Part shown: positions 1 to 10,557 of the stretch, in pieces | Layout of the letters: the number at the start of each line of letters is the position of its first letter | How positions within the stretch are numbered: position 1 is the first letter of the stretch | Source: Notospermus geniculatus | Taxonomy: Eukaryota; Nemertea; Pilidiophora; Heteronemertea; Lineidae | NCBI GenBank assembly: GCA_002633025.1 | Contig: NMRB01000080.1 | Span: 210,823-274,822, forward strand | Reading direction: 5' to 3' | DNA: 64,000 nt | The notes under the pieces: model-generated | Databases searched by the model: none | What the model saw: only the letters and a program-made list of their open reading frames with translations | Told to the model about the DNA's origin: nothing | Position numbers and translations under genes: made by a program

Positions 1-293
1 TACTCGGGATGAGGATACTCTGCCCCACCACCAGTGTCTGTCTGTTGATCAGCATTGCTTTTTATATGCCAATAAAATGAAGACCACCCCTGTGGAGTTG
101 CTCGTACTCTTGCATGTCGTATCACATGGCTGCCAGAAGCAAATCTGGTTTTCTTCATGTGTGTTGCCCAAATACAGAAGCGTCGATCTTGCAAGCATGA
201 TGTAATTTTCTGATGGAATTTTGTCAAAACATTTTTTCTCTGAATATCATGAGCAACTATTAAATTACAAGACAAATACTCTGTATTTTTCAG
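1..293. other. Intron or spacer before the first terminal exon
   Basis: No coding frame is seen. The stretch ends in the polypyrimidine tract and acceptor of the exon at 294. Confidence 0.5.
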
Positions 294-626
294 TTTTTCC
301 CCCTGCTTCAAACGTGCTCTGGCGCAAAATCCCCACGCCATTACCAAAGCCATTGCGACGTTAAGAGATTTACGTGCCATTATTGCCTGAAGGAATTCAA
401 TTACTTGGCCAGCTTGAAATCGCATCTTGTCACCCACACGAACGATGGACATCGTTGCGAGACATGCGGCAAAGCATTTTACATGAAAAAGGATCTGGAA
501 CGACATTATCTCGTACACACTGGCGAGCGACCATTTTCTTGCGAAGTGTGCTCCACGAAATTTAGACGGAATTATCTTCTGAAGCAGCACATGTTAGAGA
601 AACATAACGTGATGTGTGTGGATTGA
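294..626 (+). CDS. Terminal exon 1-1, three C2H2 fingers
   Basis: The acceptor ctctgtatttttcag ends at 293 and the frame is open from the next base for 110 residues to a tga. Three C2H2 fingers have recognition helices (positions -1 to 6) YLASLKS, MKKDLER and RNYLLKQ; the third has H-x4-H spacing. Fingers 1 and 2 are joined by HTND-type spacing and fingers 2 and 3 by the canonical TGERPF linker, so sequence-specific DNA binding in the nucleus is expected. It belongs to the tgtatttttcag acceptor class shared by most exons up to 10.6 kb. Confidence 0.85.
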   Translation, partial: FFPLLQTCSGAKSPRHYQSHCDVKRFTCHYCLKEFNYLASLKSHLVTHTNDGHRCETCGKAFYMKKDLERHYLVHTGERPFSCEVCSTKFRRNYLLKQHMLEKHNVMCVD

Positions 627-1119
627 TATTGAGCTTGATCGACTGCGTATTCTGAATTGCGGGTGTAGCTTCTTGCTGTTGATCGTCTGGTATATTCGTC
701 TTTTTCTTCAGAAACTTAGTACATTTTGTACTTACAAAAATTACAATCCCACAAGAAGGGAATTAGCTGCATTGAACAGTGGATACACCAGTACATTTCT
801 CCACATAGAATATTGAATTTACCGGACTCTGAGTGCATTAGCAATTCCACACAAGTAGCAGACATATCATGCTTTGAAACGCCTATCAAAATCAATCATC
901 ATTTTCAGGAGGTACTCGCACACATCTGTAGCAACTCAAGTATCCTTCGTCCTCGTGCATAATCTCAACCAAAGTGGTATAAGGAGGGAACCGGCACATT
1001 TATGCCTCTTATTTTGACCCACTGTCCCTTTAACGATCTCGAAGACTTCCCTCTTATCTGCATGATGGATGAACAGCATTGATTCCGAGCCAATAAGAGA
1101 AATGTTCTGTATTTTTCAG
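627..1119. other. Spacer, nothing recognised
   Basis: About 490 bases between terminal exons 1-1 and 1-2. Stops in all forward frames; only the acceptor at its right end is interpretable. Confidence 0.5.
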
Positions 1120-1446
1120 TGGCAGTTCGAGGAGTCATCAACTGGGGCGTACCAAACGTTAATCATTGAGACCGAGACTTCCTGGTGTCGCAAATGTCAG
1201 AAGGATATACCAAGGGATGCTAATTTTAAGAACCACATGCTAGAACATTTTTCCTTTCCGTGTGCTTATTGCGGGAAAATGTTCTATAAGCGTTCCGACC
1301 GGGAACGGCATCACCTCGTTCACACCGGCGTTCGTCCGTTCAGTTGCTCTGTCTGTGAGAAATCATTCAAGCGGAAATATGAACTCAAGAAACATCTAGA
1401 AAAAAAACATGTAGATGAAGTCAGTGATTCGTTGTTGGATCTCTAA
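1120..1446 (+). CDS. Terminal exon 1-2, three C2H2 fingers
   Basis: It starts after ttctgtatttttcag (ends 1119), phase 0, 108 residues, stop taa. The helices are RDANFKN, KRSDRER and RKYELKK. Finger 1 is atypical, with I for the usual aromatic residue and F for the helix leucine, so it may fold weakly. Fingers 2 and 3 are separated by a TGVRPF linker, and finger 3 has H-x4-H. A 19-residue lead WQFEESS... precedes the first cysteine. Confidence 0.85.
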   Translation, partial: WQFEESSTGAYQTLIIETETSWCRKCQKDIPRDANFKNHMLEHFSFPCAYCGKMFYKRSDRERHHLVHTGVRPFSCSVCEKSFKRKYELKKHLEKKHVDEVSDSLLDL

Positions 1447-2971
1447 GGGGTTCTACTGCTATCTTTGATGGCATGATGGCCTCATTGCAGAAGGGGTTGT
1501 CCGGTTCCGCTGTGTCGCTGACCTCGAGTTTGCATGGTCGAAGGAGGTCGTCTGCTTCTGACCTTCAGTTGATGCGGGATGGGGAGGGGGGGTTGTCTGG
1601 TTCTATTAACCTTCATAGAGAATGAAAAGGCTAATCAAGAAACATGGTGCCTGCAGAGATGTACACATGTACACAGCATTTCCAAGATGACATAACTCCT
1701 CCAAAGTGCCGGTATCTCAAAATCTACATGGGACACTCCTTGCATGGTGTCTGAAGTATCTCTGGATCTACACTGGCCACTCTATGGTCCCTGAAGTATC
1801 TCTGGATCTGTACACTCACGTATCACGTATCACTCAGGATCTGCACTGACTGGGCATTCTCCAGTGATGACAAGGATTCCCGTCTCGAATCTCATGATAT
1901 TTTTTTTCCTGAACTTGGCTTTGAAGATAATAAAAGCTTGTTTCACCAAGTAGGCCTGCCTTACCATCTTCCAGAAATATCATTCTGTGATCGGTACTGT
2001 CAGCATACACATTCTTGATGGTTTCCCTCTCACTCACTCCTCTTCCTAAACCTACTTTGCATAGTACAGAATAGCAAACCGCCCGGTTTCTTTTTTTACC
2101 AGCGAAGGTCGGACAAATATTAGATAACAAGTAGACTTTAGTGAGTGACCACATTGTCGAAGGGGAGACAGGACAAAAGCAGGGTCGGACAAACACAATG
2201 AAATTGACACGTCCGACGTCACTCGGGCGGTTCGCTATTGGTTCTGTGCGACAGAATGTTTGATTCCATTTTGTGTGATTATGTCAAACTTCCGCTACGT
2301 GATTCATTTGCTAGAGCATGTTCCATACACCATGCATATATGCCATGTGGTTCCTTGGCACAGCATTATGTGATCCATGGCACACTATTGTGGTTCCTAA
2401 TCACAGCATTATAATTCAAAGGTGATTATGTGGTAATGTTGTTATGGTGTCATGGAATGGCACTGTGTGATTTTGTAATAAAGTACCAATTGATTCCATG
2501 GTATAGAACTCTGTGAACTTACATGGTACAACTACATACACAGCACTGTGTGATTACATGAGTGGCAGAACTTGATTGGGTACCCAGTCACAGCATTTGC
2601 GCAGTTCCTGGCACAGCATAAGGCCTGTTTCCGCAAAAGCAAATTCCGCCGCTGCAAGTGGAGCGGTTTTCATGGGCATTGGGGTAATCAACCGGCCACC
2701 CATTGAAGGATTATTAAAAACCCTGTGAAAACCGTGCCGCTCGATCGCTGCACACCATGGCAGAATCCACTCTCGTGTACTACTACTACACCACTAGCAG
2801 TGTGATCCTCAGTTGAAGCTGATCTTTCGCAGCTCTGAGATGAAATTCATATTCTAAACTTTGTGTGTGTTCTATTTATCATAAGCAGTACATAAACAAT
2901 AAAGGATTCACTGTTTCATTATTGTTTGGAAAAAGAAACTCAGCTACATGGATACTTCTGTATACTTTCAG
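1447..2971. repeat. Spacer with short degenerate repeats
   Basis: No exon is seen. About 1730-1810 holds two imperfect copies of a unit containing ctgaagtatctctggatct. About 2325-2620 is a degenerate repeat of words such as cacagcattatgtgatcc. AATAAA hexamers lie at 2477 and 2898, possible poly(A) signals for exon 1-2. Confidence 0.45.
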
Positions 2972-3268
2972 TTGGCCGGACCCTACAGCTGGAAGGTGGC
3001 AGCCACTCATGGTGCAGTAGTCCCTTCATCTGATCCTAAAGATAGATTCATGTCAACTGCAGTGGCAGTGCTCCAGAGTCCTGAACGACGTACATGTCAG
3101 GTTCATATGTGCAAAGTATGCAACAAAACATTTTTTCGGAAAAAAGATTTGTACCTCCATGTAATGACACATACAGGTGAATACCCCTTCCCTTGCAAGC
3201 TTTGCGTGGCGAAGTTTCGAAGGGCGGATCGATTGAAGAGACATCTCGCTACCAGACATAAAAAGTGA
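2972..3268 (+). CDS. Terminal exon 1-3, two C2H2 fingers
   Basis: It starts after tctgtatactttcag (ends 2971), phase 0, 98 residues. Two fingers near the C-terminus have helices RKKDLYL and RADRLKR, joined by TGEYPF. The 45-residue lead (LAGPYSWK...) is long and not finger-like, and may be the remnant of a lost first finger seen in neighbouring three-finger exons. AATAAA at 3673 could serve its 3' end. Confidence 0.82.
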   Translation: MAGPYSWKVAATHGAVVPSSDPKDRFMSTAVAVLQSPERRTCQVHMCKVCNKTFFRKKDLYLHVMTHTGEYPFPCKLCVAKFRRADRLKRHLATRHKK

Positions 3269-3750
3269 TTTATCACATCTGTGCCGGTTGCCAGTACACC
3301 GGAACAGTACATGTGACATGACGCATGGTGCCAAGGTTTACCGGGTCCGGCACTCTCAATACTGTAGTAACGCAAAAATATGGCGGGCACTGAAGTGGTG
3401 TAAGATTGGCCATGTTGGCCTTTTCTGATTTTCTTGTTTTTCTACTCTGATGGAAGCATACTTGCGTTTTCATCAAAGGCGCACTTTTAAAGGGCCCTCT
3501 GTTCGAATTTTGTTTTCAAAGTGTTGAGCGTGAAATCATTGAAGGTGTAGTTTTAGTGGCCTGTAATGTTCTGTTTTATCTCCACCTATGACTTACAGAG
3601 AATAGCTGTAATACTGGTATACATTGACGTGTTGCCAAGTGATTTGGTCATTGTACTCATCAGATATTGCACAATAAAAAGAATGTTTGGAAATTTCACT
3701 TTCCATGTTGTTCTTCAGCTTGACATAAAGCACTCGTTCGAAAGACTATA

Positions 3751-4202
3751 GCCCTGGTTACACCTATCCAAAATCCCCGTGCTTTTTGAGACACGGGGTT
3801 TTTCCAAACCGGAAAAACACGGCGTTGACACGGCGAGCGGTTACACTACTAAAAGTGCGATAGGTAGTTCCGTATCCCGGCGATAGGGGCACTGCATGTA
3901 GGCAACTCTCCATCATCCAGTGGCTACTGGAGGCGTGAAATATCCTATACGCATGTGCATGACTAATCGATTTGCATCGCTGTCTGTCGCCGGGTGCTTG
4001 GAAGTACAAAACACGGGGATTTCGCAGGTTTACACTACATAAAATCCCCATGTCTAAATAGCCCCGGCATTGCCCCTTCGAGGTCGCTGGGGCTAATAAG
4101 CACGAGGATTTCAGACACGGGTCTATTTAGACTCGGCGATTTATAGGTGTAACTGCAAAATCTCCGGAGAAAGCACGGGGATTTATGTAGTGTAACCACT
4201 GC
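3751..4202. mobile_element. Foldback MITE, 452 bp
   Basis: The terminal inverted repeats start gccctggttacac and end gtgtaaccactgc, with matching inner segments around aaatccccgtgc on both sides. The flanks read TATA on both sides, consistent with a short target duplication. It has no coding capacity and is non-autonomous. Confidence 0.75.
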
Positions 4203-4424
4203 TTATATTCATTCAATGATGTTCAAGATGGGTTAACTGAGTTTCTCTATAGTGACTTTTGCCCTAAATCGGGGCTTTACGATGAAGTTCAAGAAGGGCT
4301 GAACTTGTTTGCTGCGGGACTGGTGAGATGGTTTTGGGTGCATGACAAAATGTTTACCACTGAAAAAAGCAGTAGCAAGTCTCTTTGTTGTGTGTGTAAC
4401 TTTTGGTCCATGGTGTATTTTCAG

Positions 4425-4739
4425 GGCTTGGCCACCCCAGGGGGTGTAAAATCGCTCGAGCCGTATCAGTGCAAGTTTTGTTCCAAGACATTTCGTTGGG
4501 TGACGAGCTTAAAGTCACACCTGGCTAGGCACACGAATGAAGGATATCAATGCCAATTTTGCAGGAAAGGATTCTACTTCAAAAGAGACTTAGATCGCCA
4601 TGTTTTGGTCCACACTGGAGAAAGGCCATTCGCTTGTACCTGGTGTGATAAAAGCTATCAGAGAAAATTTCAGTTGAAGATGCATCTATTCCGTGATCAT
4701 GCCTCTCATTTCAAAGATGAGGGTGGACAGTTTCCATGA
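4425..4739 (+). CDS. Terminal exon 1-4, three C2H2 fingers
   Basis: The acceptor tggtgtattttcag ends at 4424; phase 0, 104 residues, stop tga. The helices are WVTSLKS, FKRDLDR and RKFQLKM, with TNEGYQ and TGERPF linkers and H-x4-H in finger 3. It is a sister of the next exon (1-5), sharing the GLAT/GQAT start, the FRW motif in finger 1 and the RDHAS tail, so the pair arose by local duplication. Confidence 0.86.
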   Translation, partial: GLATPGGVKSLEPYQCKFCSKTFRWVTSLKSHLARHTNEGYQCQFCRKGFYFKRDLDRHVLVHTGERPFACTWCDKSYQRKFQLKMHLFRDHASHFKDEGGQFP

Positions 4740-4942
4740 TGTACTCCCACACCAGAAGGTAGAGACTACTTCCTCGCAGTAGATCCCTGAACCTTACCAG
4801 TTCCTGTCAGATGGGGTGTTGGCTCTGCAAGACATTAGTGTTCAGCGTGGACTGCAAAACAAAAAGTCCAGCAATGAAAGGTATCGAGGCATCAGAAACA
4901 AGTCTATTAGTTTGTAACTCTTGGTCCACCATGTATTTTCAG

Positions 4943-5239
4943 GGCCAGGCCACCCTGTCCAGTACGAAGTCTCAGGAACTACATCGCTGCAGGTATTGTT
5001 CCAAGACATTTCGTTGGGCGTCGAGCTTCAAGGCACACCTGATTAGGCACACAAATGATGGACATAAATGCAAATTTTGTGGGAAAGGATTCTACTTAAA
5101 AGTAGACTTGGATCGCCACATTTTGGTCCACACTGGAGAAAGACCATTCGCTTGTACGTTGTGTGAAAAAAGATATAAGAGAAAAGCTGAGTTGAAGATT
5201 CATCTGTGTCGTGACCATGCTTCGAAATTCAGAAGTTAA
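4943..5239 (+). CDS. Terminal exon 1-5, three C2H2 fingers
   Basis: The acceptor ccatgtattttcag ends at 4942; phase 0, 98 residues, stop taa. The helices WASSFKA, LKVDLDR and RKAELKI differ from exon 1-4 at several helix positions while the frame around them is nearly the same. Only about 200 bases separate it from exon 1-4, and the duplicated unit includes part of the upstream intron. Confidence 0.86.
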   Translation, partial: GQATLSSTKSQELHRCRYCSKTFRWASSFKAHLIRHTNDGHKCKFCGKGFYLKVDLDRHILVHTGERPFACTLCEKRYKRKAELKIHLCRDHASKFRS

Positions 5240-7158
5240 TGAGCTAGGCAGGGGACTACAGTACTTGAAGTGGAAAAAATCCAGGTGTGGGGGGGGGTAC
5301 TCATTCACCGAAATTAGCATAGGCTTGTAGTTTTTACCACACTCCTGAATCAGCTCAGGTGTGCGGTTTTCGCTGCCCCTGACTCGCCTTCTCTGCCGCT
5401 ATTGTTTTGTACAGCATTCCGAACGGATTGAAGAACAATGTGTTTCATTGGCTTGTATTTTGTCAAGTACCGGTACATGTATATTGATTTGACTAATCAC
5501 GTCCAGGCTTACAATTTACAATTGGTAGGATTCGGCACTGTTCATAGCTTTGTTTGTTTGCCGAGACAGTGTCAGTCAGGCACGTGAAAATCGATTCATG
5601 TTAACTTCAAAAGTATACAGAGTGCGCGGATCGTTTAGTTGAAAACTACGGCGTGCAGGGGTATTCCTGCCTAAAGCGGGTGATCCACTGTCGCGATTTT
5701 GGCTTCAGAGGCGGTTGGGTTCCCTTGCGGTTACCTTTTAAGGACTTCCGATTGCCATATAAGGCGATCGCAAGGGACCGCAACCCCGTCTCAAGCCCAA
5801 ATCGCGACAGTGGATTCGCCGCTTAGGTCTCATTTTAGGCTCATGATGGTGTACATGCGTGATCACAATCGCGTGCCTCTCCTTTCAAACACTGACTAAA
5901 TGTGATTTTGGGGACAACTGCCCCACTATTTTGCCCTATTCCACAGATGCAACCCCTTGTGCGAATTGTCTATGCCCACTTTATCCATGTCACCAAAATA
6001 TGTGGCAGTGAAAATGACACCATTGGAGTGGCATTGATAATTTCATGGGTATTTCTAATATGTCCTCATAAAAATAATGCAAATACTGATATTAAATCAA
6101 TGCTTGTGCATATTCTGCCTTATTTCGACAAGCTCCATCATGCCTATTCTCTTTGTCCTGTTCCTACGGAAAGCAGATGCCATCTACATGTAGAACAGAT
6201 GTATTAAGTGCTATTATGCCAGCTCTATCCACTTCCCACCATTTTCTATTGATAGACCTGGCCTCGTTGCACACTGACATGAGCTCCCACTGCAAGACCA
6301 ATTGTTAATGGTGTTACTGACTTGGCAATAATACCAGACATTGCCATAGCAACAACCGAGATTATACCAGACCACCATGTATTCACTATCGGCGCCCCCA
6401 TGCATTAGAGCTCTGTTAGTAATGTGGGGCTTACATGTACAGCTCATGAGTGCATGTAGGCAAGATACTGAGTGGTTGGAATTGCTCCAGAATATTAACC
6501 CTTTGTTGTCACTGTTCATTAACAAAAATTTTAGTGCCAGCTTCCTCAAAATTGATGGGTGGAAGGAAGATATTTTCTGAAGTTTCTCTGCTGTGTAGTC
6601 ATTTGCTTTATTTTCAAGATAATTTTGGGTCACTTATGATTTGTTTGATTTTAGCCTCATTATACATGTTATAACCTCAAGATGGAACAATGTGTTTGAT
6701 ATTCCTCCTGCTTGAAAGTTGATGGAATATTTGTGTGGTAAAGAGGTCTCGAGGCCTACTCTATCAAAACTATCCTTTCGAATGAAGGCCAGAGGATACT
6801 ACTTGTACTCATACATTTGATTCCTTTGTCTTCTGTTAGAATTCAGTGCTGACACCTGGTGTTACCAATGTGAATGACTATGAAATGGTTGTTATCATGA
6901 GGGACAACCAGAGGTTGATAATGAGGTCACCAGTACAAAGCGATTTGCATATAATTTGATTCTTATAACTTGTGCTCAAATAAAGCAGGCACAGTGCCAC
7001 AGGTTCTCTGAATAAATGCATGGTTTTCAACATTCTTTGTCCTTGGCGAGTTCATTTCAGGAATTAACCCCATTGAAAGCGAAGCGCAAACCCCATTTAA
7101 AATGTTTATTCTTCATGGAAACTTGTTAAACTACAGAGATGTGCTCTGTATTTTTCAG
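5240..7158. other. Long spacer with one MITE and poly(A)-like signals
   Basis: No exon with a phase-0 acceptor is seen in 1.9 kb. The MITE at 5670-5827 and AATAAA hexamers at 6979 and 7011 are the only interpretable items. Confidence 0.5.
5670..5827. mobile_element. Foldback MITE, 158 bp
   Basis: Two near-matching arms of about 60 bases, starting cctaaagcgggtgatccact and ending with its complement agtggattcgccgcttagg, enclose a very short loop. The structure is almost entirely hairpin with no coding capacity. Confidence 0.8.
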
Positions 7159-7488
7159 TGTCAACCACTCAATTTGTCGGCACATGGGCCGACTTCATCT
7201 GTGCAAGTGGGCAAGTCTGACCGGCCCAGCTTCCCGGATTCGAACCGCTGCTCGTTCTGTAGCAAGTCATTCGGGACGTTGTCCAGGTTGAAAGTACATC
7301 TTGTGACCCACACTAATGAGGGATATAAGTGCAAACTGTGTGGGAAGGCATTCTATATGTGGACACACCTTCAACGCCACCTATTGATGCATACTGGCGA
7401 ACGTCCGTTCTCCTGTCTCGTTTGTGGGAAGAAGTACCGACATAAACACGACTTGAAAAAACACAAGGAGTGGGAGCACGGCCGATGA
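7159..7488 (+). CDS. Terminal exon 1-6, three C2H2 fingers
   Basis: The acceptor gtgctctgtatttttcag ends at 7158; phase 0, 109 residues. The helices are TLSRLKV, MWTHLQR and HKHDLKK, with TNEGYK and TGERPF linkers and an H-x4-H third finger. A 35-residue Ser/Pro-rich lead precedes the fingers. Its third finger closely resembles those of exons 1-8 and 1-9 (YKHDLKR), marking one lineage. Confidence 0.87.
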   Translation, partial: CQPLNLSAHGPTSSVQVGKSDRPSFPDSNRCSFCSKSFGTLSRLKVHLVTHTNEGYKCKLCGKAFYMWTHLQRHLLMHTGERPFSCLVCGKKYRHKHDLKKHKEWEHGR

Positions 7489-8194
7489 ATCGGAATCTCA
7501 GGATACCAAATTCTTTCTTCAGCATCTGGCTTTGAATAGGTTGCCTTTGTTCTTGTTTCATTTTCTACGCTTATTGCCATAATGGGCCTACTTCAGTACT
7601 ACCAATTAACACTAATAGGCCATGATGAGTACCATACCAATAAATCTGTTCTGCAGGAATTGGATTGGCAAGTCTGAATTGGTATTCTTCATATCTAATG
7701 AATGCTTACTGTTGTTGTTTTGGGTGTACATAATGTACTTCGGTATTGATCGTTCTGTTTCAATGGCTTTGCATCTGTTTGAGGTGAATGTTAAACATTT
7801 CATTCATATGAATATCCTCAGGTGGAAGTTGCCTGCTGCTGAAAATGGATAACATGGTACCCATTTGGAATTGGAATACCTCGTATCTTGTGCTTTCTTT
7901 TCTTTTTTGAAGATTTATTGACCTTCTAGATCCTTCTCTCATGTCTTTTTGCAACCCAACCCTTTGACATCAGTCTAGCCTGAAGTTTGTTGAGTCGAGG
8001 CTTACAGTCAATGGATGGATATCTTTGTCATTTGTACTTTATTTCAATCCACATTACTTGCTACCCTGGCATCTGCCTCTTTGCCAGGTATCCATGGTCC
8101 TGTGTCAGACATCACAGCAAACTTTGGAGAACACAGCTAGCACTTCAATGAAAGCAAGCAGCACACCAGTAGTTTTGCATATTTTATTTTCCAG
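7489..8194. other. Spacer, nothing recognised
   Basis: About 700 bases of AT-rich intron-like sequence with stops in all frames, ending in the acceptor of the helix-turn-helix exon. Confidence 0.5.
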
Positions 8195-8413
8195 ACATAC
8201 CAAGTAATGAGCAGACCGAGAATGTCCTACACGCCTGAATTTAAACTTCAAGTGGTCAGATTTGCAGAAGAGATGGGAGGAAATTGCAAAGCTGGTCGTC
8301 ACTACCTTGTCAATGAAAAACTCGTCCGTGATTGGCGGAAGGTCAAGCCAAAATTAGAGCGCCTCTGCCGGCTTGAAAGGCTGATGAAACAGACAAAAAA
8401 ACATGATGTCTAG
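8195..8413 (+). CDS. Terminal exon with CENP-B/Brinker-type helix-turn-helix
   Basis: The acceptor gcatattttattttccag ends at 8194 and the frame is open in phase 0 from there (TYQV...), 72 residues to a tag. Residues 10-55 carry the pattern SYTPEFKLQVVRFAEE, then LVNEKLVRDWRK, typical of the Brinker/Psq/CENP-B N-terminal helix-turn-helix, which also begins pogo and Tigger transposases. There is no DDE domain behind it and it obeys the same splice rule as the finger exons, so a captured or co-opted DNA-binding tail is likely. The basic end (KPKLERL...KQTKK) fits DNA contact. The alternative is a transposon 5' remnant that fits the phase by chance (one in three). Confidence 0.65.
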   Translation, partial: TYQVMSRPRMSYTPEFKLQVVRFAEEMGGNCKAGRHYLVNEKLVRDWRKVKPKLERLCRLERLMKQTKKHDV

Positions 8414-8714
8414 AATCAACTTGAGAACTTCTTCATGGTCAACCCTCCTTAGCCAACACCAAAAAAATGCAGGTGTGGGATTTGTCATCTTGACAACGGG
8501 ATGCCTTCACAAGGGCATCACATCATTGGTTTTTGTGGGCACTTTAAGAAGGGTTGGCTGTATTCTGTTGAGTAGTGAACTCTTCTGGACTGGATGTTTC
8601 CTGTTGTGAGCGATCGGATTGGAGTCTGCTTTCATTTTTCTGGTGAACTTGGCGAATGCCACAATTTGCAGTGTTCCTGACCAATTCTTACACAGGCTCT
8701 TCTGTATTTTTCAG

Positions 8715-8994
8715 AGCCTCATCCCAAACGATGGAAACTCCGATTCGCTTTTCTTATTGCCTGGACCGGGCTGTTGGTGCAAGTTTTGCAATAAAACGTT
8801 CTGTACAATGTTCAGTTTAAAGGAACACATGGTAACACACACTAACGAAAGCAGTTTTAAATGCAATCAGTGCGGTAAAGCTTTCTATGTGAAGAAGAGG
8901 TTACAACGACATCAGTTGATTCATACTGGAGAGCTGCCGTTCTTGTGCGACACCTGTGGGAAGAAGTTCCGATATAAGCATGACTTGAAAAGGC
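8715..8994 (+). CDS. Terminal exon 1-7, truncated C2H2 exon at an assembly gap
   Basis: The acceptor tctgtatttttcag ends at 8714, phase 0. Fingers 1 and 2 have helices TMFSLKE and VKKRLQR; finger 3 reaches YKHDLKR and then meets an N at 8995, losing both histidines. After the N the sequence restarts inside the tail of the helix-turn-helix exon. The exon is nearly identical to exon 1-8, and the break looks like a contig end rather than a mutation. Its third linker is TGELPF. Confidence 0.75.
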
Positions 8995-8995
8995 N
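8995..8995. other. Single N at a suspected unmerged contig overlap
   Basis: Sequence 8396-8994 left of the N is repeated as 8996-9608 right of it, and both copies are cut in mid-exon. This is the signature of two overlapping haplotype contigs placed end to end. Confidence 0.75.
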
Positions 8996-9328
8996 AAAAA
9001 ACATGATGTCTAGAATAAACTTGACAACTTCGTCATGGTCTAGTCAACCCGCTTAGCCAGCACCAAAAAAATGCAGGTGTGGGATTTGTCATCTTGACAA
9101 TGGGATGCCTGCAAAAGGGTATCACATCATCAGTTTTTGTGGGCACTATAAGAAGGGTTTTGGCCGTATTATCTTCTGTTGAGTTGTGAACTCTTCTGGA
9201 CTGGATGTTTCCTGCTGTGAGTGCGATCGGATTGGAGTCTGCTTAGATTTTTGTTGGTGAACTTGGCGAATGCCACAATTTGCAGTGTTCCTGACCAATT
9301 CTTACACAGGCTCTTCTGTATTTTTCAG

Positions 9329-9646
9329 AGCCTCATCCCAAACGATGGAAACTCCGATTCGCTTTTCTTATTGCCTGGACCGGGCTGTTGGTGCAAGTTT
9401 TGCAATAAAACGTTCTGTACAATGTTCAGTTTAAAGGAACACATGGTAACACACACTAACGAAAGCAGTTTTAAATGCAATCAGTGCGGTAAAGCTTTCT
9501 ACGTGAAGAAGAAGTTAGAACGACATCAGTTGATTCATACTGGAGAGCTGCCGTTCTTGTGTGACACCTGTGGGAAGAAGTTCCGATATAAGCATGACTT
9601 GAAAAGGCACCGATACCTTAAACACGGCTATCTGTGGAAATCGTAA
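9329..9646 (+). CDS. Terminal exon 1-8, three C2H2 fingers
   Basis: The acceptor ctcttctgtatttttcag ends at 9328; phase 0, 105 residues, stop taa. The helices are TMFSLKE, VKKKLER and YKHDLKR. Against exon 1-7 the second helix changes at position 3 (R to K) and position 5 (Q to E). If 1-7 and 1-8 are alleles, this is coding polymorphism at or beside a DNA-contact residue. The tail HGYLWKS is complete here. Confidence 0.88.
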   Translation, partial: SLIPNDGNSDSLFLLPGPGCWCKFCNKTFCTMFSLKEHMVTHTNESSFKCNQCGKAFYVKKKLERHQLIHTGELPFLCDTCGKKFRYKHDLKRHRYLKHGYLWKS

Positions 9647-10205
9647 TGGAGAGAAAGCAGGTGGTGAAGCCTGGGAAGAACAACGAAAGGTCCATGATGT
9701 GTTTTGAATTGACTGGTGTTATTCTGGTGCAGACTGGTCACCATAAAGGAATCTCTCACAGCTTGCATCATCAGCTAAATTTCATGCCATGCCTCCGTCG
9801 GTTTTTGTCAGTTGCATAGCTAACTTTCCATTTGTGGGTCAGAGAGTGGCGATGAATCCCACCCTAACCCCAGGGTGTTTCTGGATGCTAAATTTGTTCT
9901 TGGTCTGCAAATTTTGCATATTGTGTAGGCGGGAGGTGTATCTTGCTAGAAGGTGCCAAACCTGCAGTATTGCCAGAATTTGGATATTCCGATATGCTGT
10001 GAAATATTCAATATTTGGGTGTTTCACTCTCGAATTCTAGAATTAGGTGTCCGTACTCAAGTGTTCATTTGCAACCAGATCCAAGACTCAAAAATGGTTT
10101 CTTTGCCAACAGATCCAAGATATGTGTCTTCTTTCCCTATCAAATCCAGGACCTGAGACATTCCTTAAATTCAGTTGAATCATCCAAGATTTCTGTATTT
10201 TTCAG
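9647..10205. other. Spacer, nothing recognised
   Basis: About 560 bases without a supported exon. It ends in ttctgtatttttcag, the acceptor of exon 1-9. Confidence 0.5.
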
Positions 10206-10481
10206 TTGCACTCCACTCCTACACTTGGTTTGAGGTATCCATGCGGGCTGTGTCAAAAGATTTACGCCTCTCCCATCGAGCGAAAAATACATGAACAGTC
10301 GCACCGAAAGGATGGTCACATATGTCGCTACTGTGGCAAAATGTTCCCTGGAAAATGGGCCGTGGAACGACATGTATTGATACATACCGGACAACGCCCG
10401 TTTAAGTGTGAAGTTTGTGGCAAAATGTATCGTTATAAACATGATTTGAAAAGGCACAGTTGGTGTGAGCACCACCAATGA
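10206..10481 (+). CDS. Terminal exon 1-9, three C2H2 fingers
   Basis: The acceptor ttctgtatttttcag ends at 10205; phase 0, 91 residues. The helices are SPIERKI, GKWAVER and YKHDLKR, the last identical to exon 1-8. Finger 1 has a tyrosine at the aromatic position. Linkers are RKDGHI and TGQRPF. Its stop lies only 76 bases before the next exon's first base, so its 3' UTR must overlap exon 1-10. Confidence 0.87.
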   Translation: MHSTPTLGLRYPCGLCQKIYASPIERKIHEQSHRKDGHICRYCGKMFPGKWAVERHVLIHTGQRPFKCEVCGKMYRYKHDLKRHSWCEHHQ

Positions 10482-10557
10482 CCTTGTCCACCCTCTTCTC
10501 CTGCCCTTCTATCAAAACTTTCCACTCTCATGTAAGGGCATCTCATCTATTTTTCAG

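Noticed and set aside
5699-5899. Small open frame at 5.7 kb
   Set aside because: It lies over a foldback MITE and lacks a phase-0 acceptor or a recognisable domain.
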